NCBI RefSeq assembly: GCF_036186745.1
Contig: NZ_CP108086.1
Coordinates: 744,001 to 808,000 of the forward strand
Origin: Microbispora hainanensis
GTDB taxonomy: Bacteria > Actinomycetota > Actinomycetes > Streptosporangiales > Streptosporangiaceae
Length of the DNA: 64,000 bases
Direction of reading: 5' to 3'
Positions 60,241 to 64,000 of this stretch are shown here, piece by piece. Position 1 is the stretch's first letter. Every line of letters starts with the position of its first letter. The notes under the pieces are model-generated. The model had not been told where the DNA came from. It saw only the letters and a program-made list of their open reading frames with translations, and made no database searches. Made by a program: the position numbers and the translations under genes.

Positions 60241-61404
60241 GTGACCAGGAACCTCACACTCGCCATCGGTGGCGTCGTCGCCGCCGCGAGTGCGGTCGCC
60301 GTTTTCTGGAGCCAGGGGCCCGCCGTTCCCGCGACCGCCGCGTCCCGCGTGGCCACGACCCCGGTCTCCGCGGTGACCGGCGTCGACGAGAGCGCCGGTG
60401 TCAACAGGAACGCCGGCGTCAACAAGAACGGGGTCAGCGCCTTCCCGCTCGCTCCCAGCCAGGCGGACAAGCAGCGGGTGGCGGCCTATTGGAGCCCCGA
60501 GCGGCTCAAGCAGGCCAGCAGCTACGTGCCCAGCACCAAGCCGTCCCCCTCGACCAGGAGCACGACCTCCGCCGTGGAGATGGGCCCGGGGGACGCGAAG
60601 ACGCACACGAGGACCCCACGGGGCGCGGCGCCCCCGCCCGTGGCCTCCCCGCCGATGGTGGGCAAGGTGTTCTTCAAGGTCGGCGACAAGGAGTTCTGGT
60701 GCTCCGCCTCCGCGGTGCACTCCGCCCATCGCAACCTCGTCGCCACGGCCGGGCACTGCGCGTACGCGCTGTCGCAGGACAAGCCGGTGCAGAACTGGGT
60801 CTTCATCCCCGGGTACCACGACGGCGTCGCCCCTTCGGGCATCTTCGTCGGCCACACGCTCTACATGCACGAGGACTTCGCCGGCCAGGGCGACTTCGAC
60901 CGCGACTACGCCTTCGTGACCGTGCACCGGGGCTTCTCCTGGCAGCCGTACGTGGAGGGCGGCAGGCTCAAGTATCGCTCGGTCGACGTGGGCCGGCTGG
61001 AGGACAAGGTCGGGGCGTTCCGGTTCGCCTCCGGCAAGCCGCTCGGACGGCAGACGTACGTCTTCGGCTACCCGGCGGGCGCCAATCCCGACGGCACCCG
61101 CCCGTACACCGGGCAGACGGTGAAGTCCTGCGACGGCATCACCGAGAAGAAGTTCGTCAGCGCCCCGACCTGGCAGCTTGAGCACGGGGTGCGGCTGGCG
61201 GGCTGCCCGTTCACGGCCGGCGCGAGCGGCGGCCCGTGGGTGATCGGCTACAACGCCACCACGCGGACCGGCTACCTCGCCGGGATCACCAGCCTGACCT
61301 GGAACCTCAACGGCGGCGGACGCCTCGACGCCGTCTCCACGCCCTACTTCAACCAGCTCACCCAGCGGGTGTACACCCAGGCGAGCAAGCAGGGCACGGG
61401 CTGA
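60241..61404 (+). CDS. Secreted trypsin-like (S1/V8-type) serine protease 1
   Basis: 387 residues from GTG (GAGAGG upstream). Signal/anchor ~1-34, propeptide-like region to ~135, protease domain with H172 (VATAGHC), D222 (DFDRDYAFV) and S329 (AGASGGPWVI). Cysteines C297 and C322 flank the serine loop. Active enzyme expected. First of three paralogues with the shared KVFF-CSA...HxNLVATAGHC arrangement. Confidence 0.92.
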   Translation: MTRNLTLAIGGVVAAASAVAVFWSQGPAVPATAASRVATTPVSAVTGVDESAGVNRNAGVNKNGVSAFPLAPSQADKQRVAAYWSPERLKQASSYVPSTKPSPSTRSTTSAVEMGPGDAKTHTRTPRGAAPPPVASPPMVGKVFFKVGDKEFWCSASAVHSAHRNLVATAGHCAYALSQDKPVQNWVFIPGYHDGVAPSGIFVGHTLYMHEDFAGQGDFDRDYAFVTVHRGFSWQPYVEGGRLKYRSVDVGRLEDKVGAFRFASGKPLGRQTYVFGYPAGANPDGTRPYTGQTVKSCDGITEKKFVSAPTWQLEHGVRLAGCPFTAGASGGPWVIGYNATTRTGYLAGITSLTWNLNGGGRLDAVSTPYFNQLTQRVYTQASKQGTG

Positions 61405-61674
61405 CCCCCTCCAGGCGCGTCACCATGTGATCTGCGTCACACAAGGACACTCCCTTCGACTGCGCCGCGTGCTCGGCTTGACACGGACGGAAGCCGAGGA
61501 GACCTGCACTGATCGCACGTTCCTGACAAGCGCTGTCGAATGTCACGAAAAGATCACGCGCACATCGGTCCGAAAAGCTCCCGAAACACGGATAAGGCGC
61601 GGGGTACTGTCTTTACTGTCCCTTTACTGACGTGTGGGACGCATGTGACCTGCCCCGACAGCACCTGGAGATTC

Positions 61675-62856
61675 ATGAACACGCGAGTCAAGCGCCTGAT
61701 CCTGCCCATCGGGGGCGTGGCCGTCGCCGGCCTCGTCGGGGCCTCGATGGCGGCGCCGGCTCAGGCCGCCGGCGACACGGCCCACGACACCCTGGCCGGA
61801 AGCGGCCTCGCCGCGAAGAACGTCATCGCCTACTGGCTCAACCAGAAGGCCTCCAACCTGCTCCACGCCACCCCGTACGGGTATGAGAGCCAGGTCAGCG
61901 CCAAGCACATCTCGAGCGGCGGCCCGTCCGCCGACAGCAAGCCCGGCATCGTCTCCCCCATCGGCGGCGGGTCGTCCGGCGGCTCGCTGAAGAACGTGAA
62001 CCTGCCGCGCACCACCGGCAAGGTCTTCTTCCGCGGCGGCGACGGCAGGCCGCACTGGTGCAGCGCGACCTCCGTCCACTCGAAGTACGGCAACCTGGTC
62101 GCCACGGCCGGGCACTGCGTCTACGACACCAAGACCAACCGGGCCACCATGGACCGCTGGGTGTTCATCCCCGGCTACTACCAGGGCAAGGCGCCGTGGG
62201 GCATCTACGTCGGCAAGACGGCCTACACCCACTACGACTACGACGTCTACGAGGACGGCGACCGCGACTACGCCTTCGTGACCGTCTACAACGGCATCAA
62301 GGCGGGGCGCGGCGGCGACCTGCGCAACGTCGCCGAGTGGAGCTGGAAGCAGGTCGACAGGAAGACCTACGCCGGCCACGACCGCTTCCTCCGCAAGAGC
62401 AAGGGCGGCAAGTACTACGTCGTCAAGTTCACCGACGCCGGCCGGCTCGAGAGCAACGTCGGCGCGCAGGGCCTGGCCTACAACCAGAAGGTCGGCAGCT
62501 CGGTCTACGTGTTCGGCTACCCGAGCGGGTCGCACCCGGACGGCAACCACGCCTTCACCGGCCAGACCCTCAAGTGGTCGTACGGCAAGACCTTCGCCGC
62601 CAAGGCCCCCTCGGTCAAGGGCGAGGAGCTCGTGGGCGTCAAGTCGTCCTTCACCGGCGAGGGCTCCCTGGGCTCGTCGTGGCTGCTGAGGTACAGCAGC
62701 TCCAAGCGGCTCGGCTACCTCAACGGCGTCACCAGCGGCGTCTCGGACACCGACGGCAACCGGCGGATCGACACCAGCGTCTCCCCCTACTTCGACGGCG
62801 AGACCTACGGCGTCTACAAGGCCGCCGCCAGCAACTGGTCCGGCTCGATCGCCTGA
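61675..62856 (+). CDS. Secreted S1-type protease paralogue 2, probable inactive form
   Basis: 393 residues, signal peptide ~1-32 (APAQAA). His H147 and Asp D198 are kept, but the serine loop reads GEGSLGSSWLL where paralogue 1 has AGASGGPWV, so Leu332 stands at the serine position; the flanking cysteines are also lost. It is otherwise intact, not a frame-damaged gene. Could bind substrate, act as decoy or use a shifted nucleophile. GGAG upstream of ATG. Confidence 0.85.
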   Translation: MNTRVKRLILPIGGVAVAGLVGASMAAPAQAAGDTAHDTLAGSGLAAKNVIAYWLNQKASNLLHATPYGYESQVSAKHISSGGPSADSKPGIVSPIGGGSSGGSLKNVNLPRTTGKVFFRGGDGRPHWCSATSVHSKYGNLVATAGHCVYDTKTNRATMDRWVFIPGYYQGKAPWGIYVGKTAYTHYDYDVYEDGDRDYAFVTVYNGIKAGRGGDLRNVAEWSWKQVDRKTYAGHDRFLRKSKGGKYYVVKFTDAGRLESNVGAQGLAYNQKVGSSVYVFGYPSGSHPDGNHAFTGQTLKWSYGKTFAAKAPSVKGEELVGVKSSFTGEGSLGSSWLLRYSSSKRLGYLNGVTSGVSDTDGNRRIDTSVSPYFDGETYGVYKAAASNWSGSIA

Positions 62857-62924
62857 GTCGCGAACACCCCGGTGCCGGTCCGCGAGTGACATGCTGGGTG
62901 GACGGCGATCACGAGGAGATCAGG

Positions 62925-63245
62925 ATGACCCACCCTTCCAGCACGCGGCCCGCCTTCCGGCGCACCCCCCTGAACGCGGAGGAAAGGGCGCGCGGCGAGA
63001 TCACCTTCTCGCAGCTCGTCACCCACCACCTCACCACCCAGGGACGGTTCCGGATCACCGCGGACACCCCGGAAATGGTGGACCTGTGGCAGACGGTCGC
63101 CCGCAGGGTGGGTGAGACGCTCCAGCGGCCGGTGGTCAGCTACGCCAACGGCCGCGACATCGTCATCACCTTCGCCCAGGAGGCCGCGCAGCCCACGCAG
63201 GCCGCGCAGCCCACGCAGGCTCCGGGTCTCACGGCACAGGCCTGA
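62925..63245 (+). CDS. Hypothetical small protein
   Basis: 106 residues; ATG with GAGGAG upstream. A conserved-looking core (TPLNAEERARGEITFSQLV, FRITADTPEMVDLWQTVARRV) and a repetitive end (AAQPTQAAQPTQA) from an 18-bp duplication. No known domain; lies between two proteases. Confidence 0.7.
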   Translation: MTHPSSTRPAFRRTPLNAEERARGEITFSQLVTHHLTTQGRFRITADTPEMVDLWQTVARRVGETLQRPVVSYANGRDIVITFAQEAAQPTQAAQPTQAPGLTAQA

Positions 63246-63255
63246 GCACCCCCCG

Positions 63256-63288
63256 GAAGTGCCCCGCCGCACCGCGGTGGGGCACTTC
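63256..63288. terminator. Hairpin terminator
   Basis: GAAGTGCCCCGCCG pairs with CGGTGGGGCACTTC (one G-T pair) around CACCG; 11 bp after the small ORF. Confidence 0.85.
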
Positions 63289-63429
63289 TGCGTTCCGGGA
63301 GAACAGCTCTCCACCCGCGTTGTTTTCCCGACTTGATCCCCGTCGCTGTATCTTCCTTCGCAGCCCCTTCACACCGCACTCCCGAGGGCGCCACGGGCGA
63401 GGGAGACGTTCCACAGCAAGGAGATCCGG

Positions 63430-64000
63430 TTGAAGCGCATCCTCCCCCCGCTGTGGGGTGCGGCGGCGACGGCCGCGTTGCTCGTCAGCGGGACGGCGGT
63501 GCCCGCTCACGCCTACGAGATCACGGTGACGACACCCCTCGTCTCCGGTGAGAAGGCGGCGGACGTGATCGCCTACTGGCTCGGCGACGGCGGACGCCCG
63601 CTCACGGCGGCCACTCCCTTTTCCGCACCGGCCGGGATCCAGGCCACTCCCGTCAAGGCCGAGGGCAGCACCCCCGGCGGCGTGCGGGGCGTGGTGCCGG
63701 CCTCCGCCGGGGTCAAGCGGGCCTCCGGTCCGTCGAGGAACGTCAACCTGCCGAGGACGACGGGCAAGGTCTTCTTCGTCGGCTCGGACGGCCGCCCCCA
63801 CTGGTGCGCGGGCACCTCCGTGCAGTCCGATCACCGCAATCTCGTGGCGACGGCCGGACACTGCGTGTACGCCCCGAGGCCCGCGGCAGGGAGCACGTCA
63901 GAAGGCACGGCAGCGGGCACGGCAGCGGGCACGGCAGCGGGCACGGCGCAGGGCGCGGAGGACTCCACCCCGGCGCCCTACCGCTACTGGATCTTCATTC
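63430..64000 (+). CDS. Secreted S1-type protease paralogue 3 (partial, right edge)
   Basis: 190 residues in the window, from TTG with AAGGAG upstream. Signal peptide ~1-29 (AVPAHA), a propeptide-like segment with the VIAYWL motif shared with the others, then KVFFVGSDGRPHWC and the catalytic His in NLVATAGHC. A 12-bp repeat (ACGGCAGCGGGC, 63903-63950) inserts GTAAGTAAGTAA-type residues in the loop after the His. The Asp and Ser are outside, so activity is unknown. Confidence 0.88.
   Translation, partial: MKRILPPLWGAAATAALLVSGTAVPAHAYEITVTTPLVSGEKAADVIAYWLGDGGRPLTAATPFSAPAGIQATPVKAEGSTPGGVRGVVPASAGVKRASGPSRNVNLPRTTGKVFFVGSDGRPHWCAGTSVQSDHRNLVATAGHCVYAPRPAAGSTSEGTAAGTAAGTAAGTAQGAEDSTPAPYRYWIFI

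Overview
The window comes from a high-GC actinomycete, most likely a member of the Streptosporangiaceae or a close relative. I infer this from extreme third-position GC, frequent GTG/TTG starts, a fused actinobacterial 2-oxoglutarate dehydrogenase E1/E2 (Kgd), ESX/WXG100-type genes, a CelR-type cellulose operator and KstR-type steroid boxes. The genus is not proven. No rRNA, tRNA, CRISPR array or transposase was seen.

Layout. (1) 1-8570: azole-forming RiPP (TOMM/LAP) locus on the minus strand: fused leader-binding/YcaO cyclodehydratase, SagB-like dehydrogenase, HlyD-like adaptor and C39-peptidase ABC exporter (cut by the left edge), with a divergent LAL/LuxR regulator. No convincing precursor peptide is visible. 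(2) 8884-14554: MmcQ protein, steroid-type P450 behind a KstR-like box, ROK regulator, PASTA membrane protein with a small translationally coupled partner, and a small secreted protein. (3) 14567-23373: ATPase/GNAT-like/HTH fusion, GDP-mannose dehydratase, a glycosyltransferase/methyltransferase/helical-barrel operon, a CmcI-like methyltransferase, then PPOX protein, 3Fe-4S ferredoxin and Zn-alcohol dehydrogenase. Two more KstR-like boxes sit in this block. (4) 24040-34634: carbohydrate locus with an Rbs-type ABC importer, Gfo/Idh oxidoreductase, isomerase and ROK regulator, divergent from beta-phosphoglucomutase and a GH65 phosphorylase. (5) 34663-43336: steroid-type SDR, MarR regulator, a very large DUF222/HNH protein full of low-complexity repeats, FAD monooxygenase and MBL hydrolase. 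(6) 43435-49438: ArsR-type regulator, CelR-controlled GH9-CBM2 cellulase, and a WXG100-like toxin operon with a DUF2283 candidate immunity gene beside two YbaB-family genes. (7) 49458-58179: amidotransferase, SDR/TetR pair with two operators, B3/B4 protein, Kgd, and a DUF4097-PadR unit with a long promoter palindrome. (8) 58244-64000: MDR oxidoreductase, a subtilisin-inhibitor-like protein and three paralogous secreted S1-type proteases. The second has apparently lost its catalytic serine and the third runs off the right edge.

Three themes stand out. First, three perfect matches to the KstR consensus tie the P450, ferredoxin/alcohol dehydrogenase genes and possibly the glycosyltransferase operon into one candidate steroid-type regulon. 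Second, short tandem duplications (9-30 bp) recur at gene 3' ends, stop codons and intergenic spaces across the whole window. Third, many intergenic regions carry clear palindromic operators next to regulator genes.
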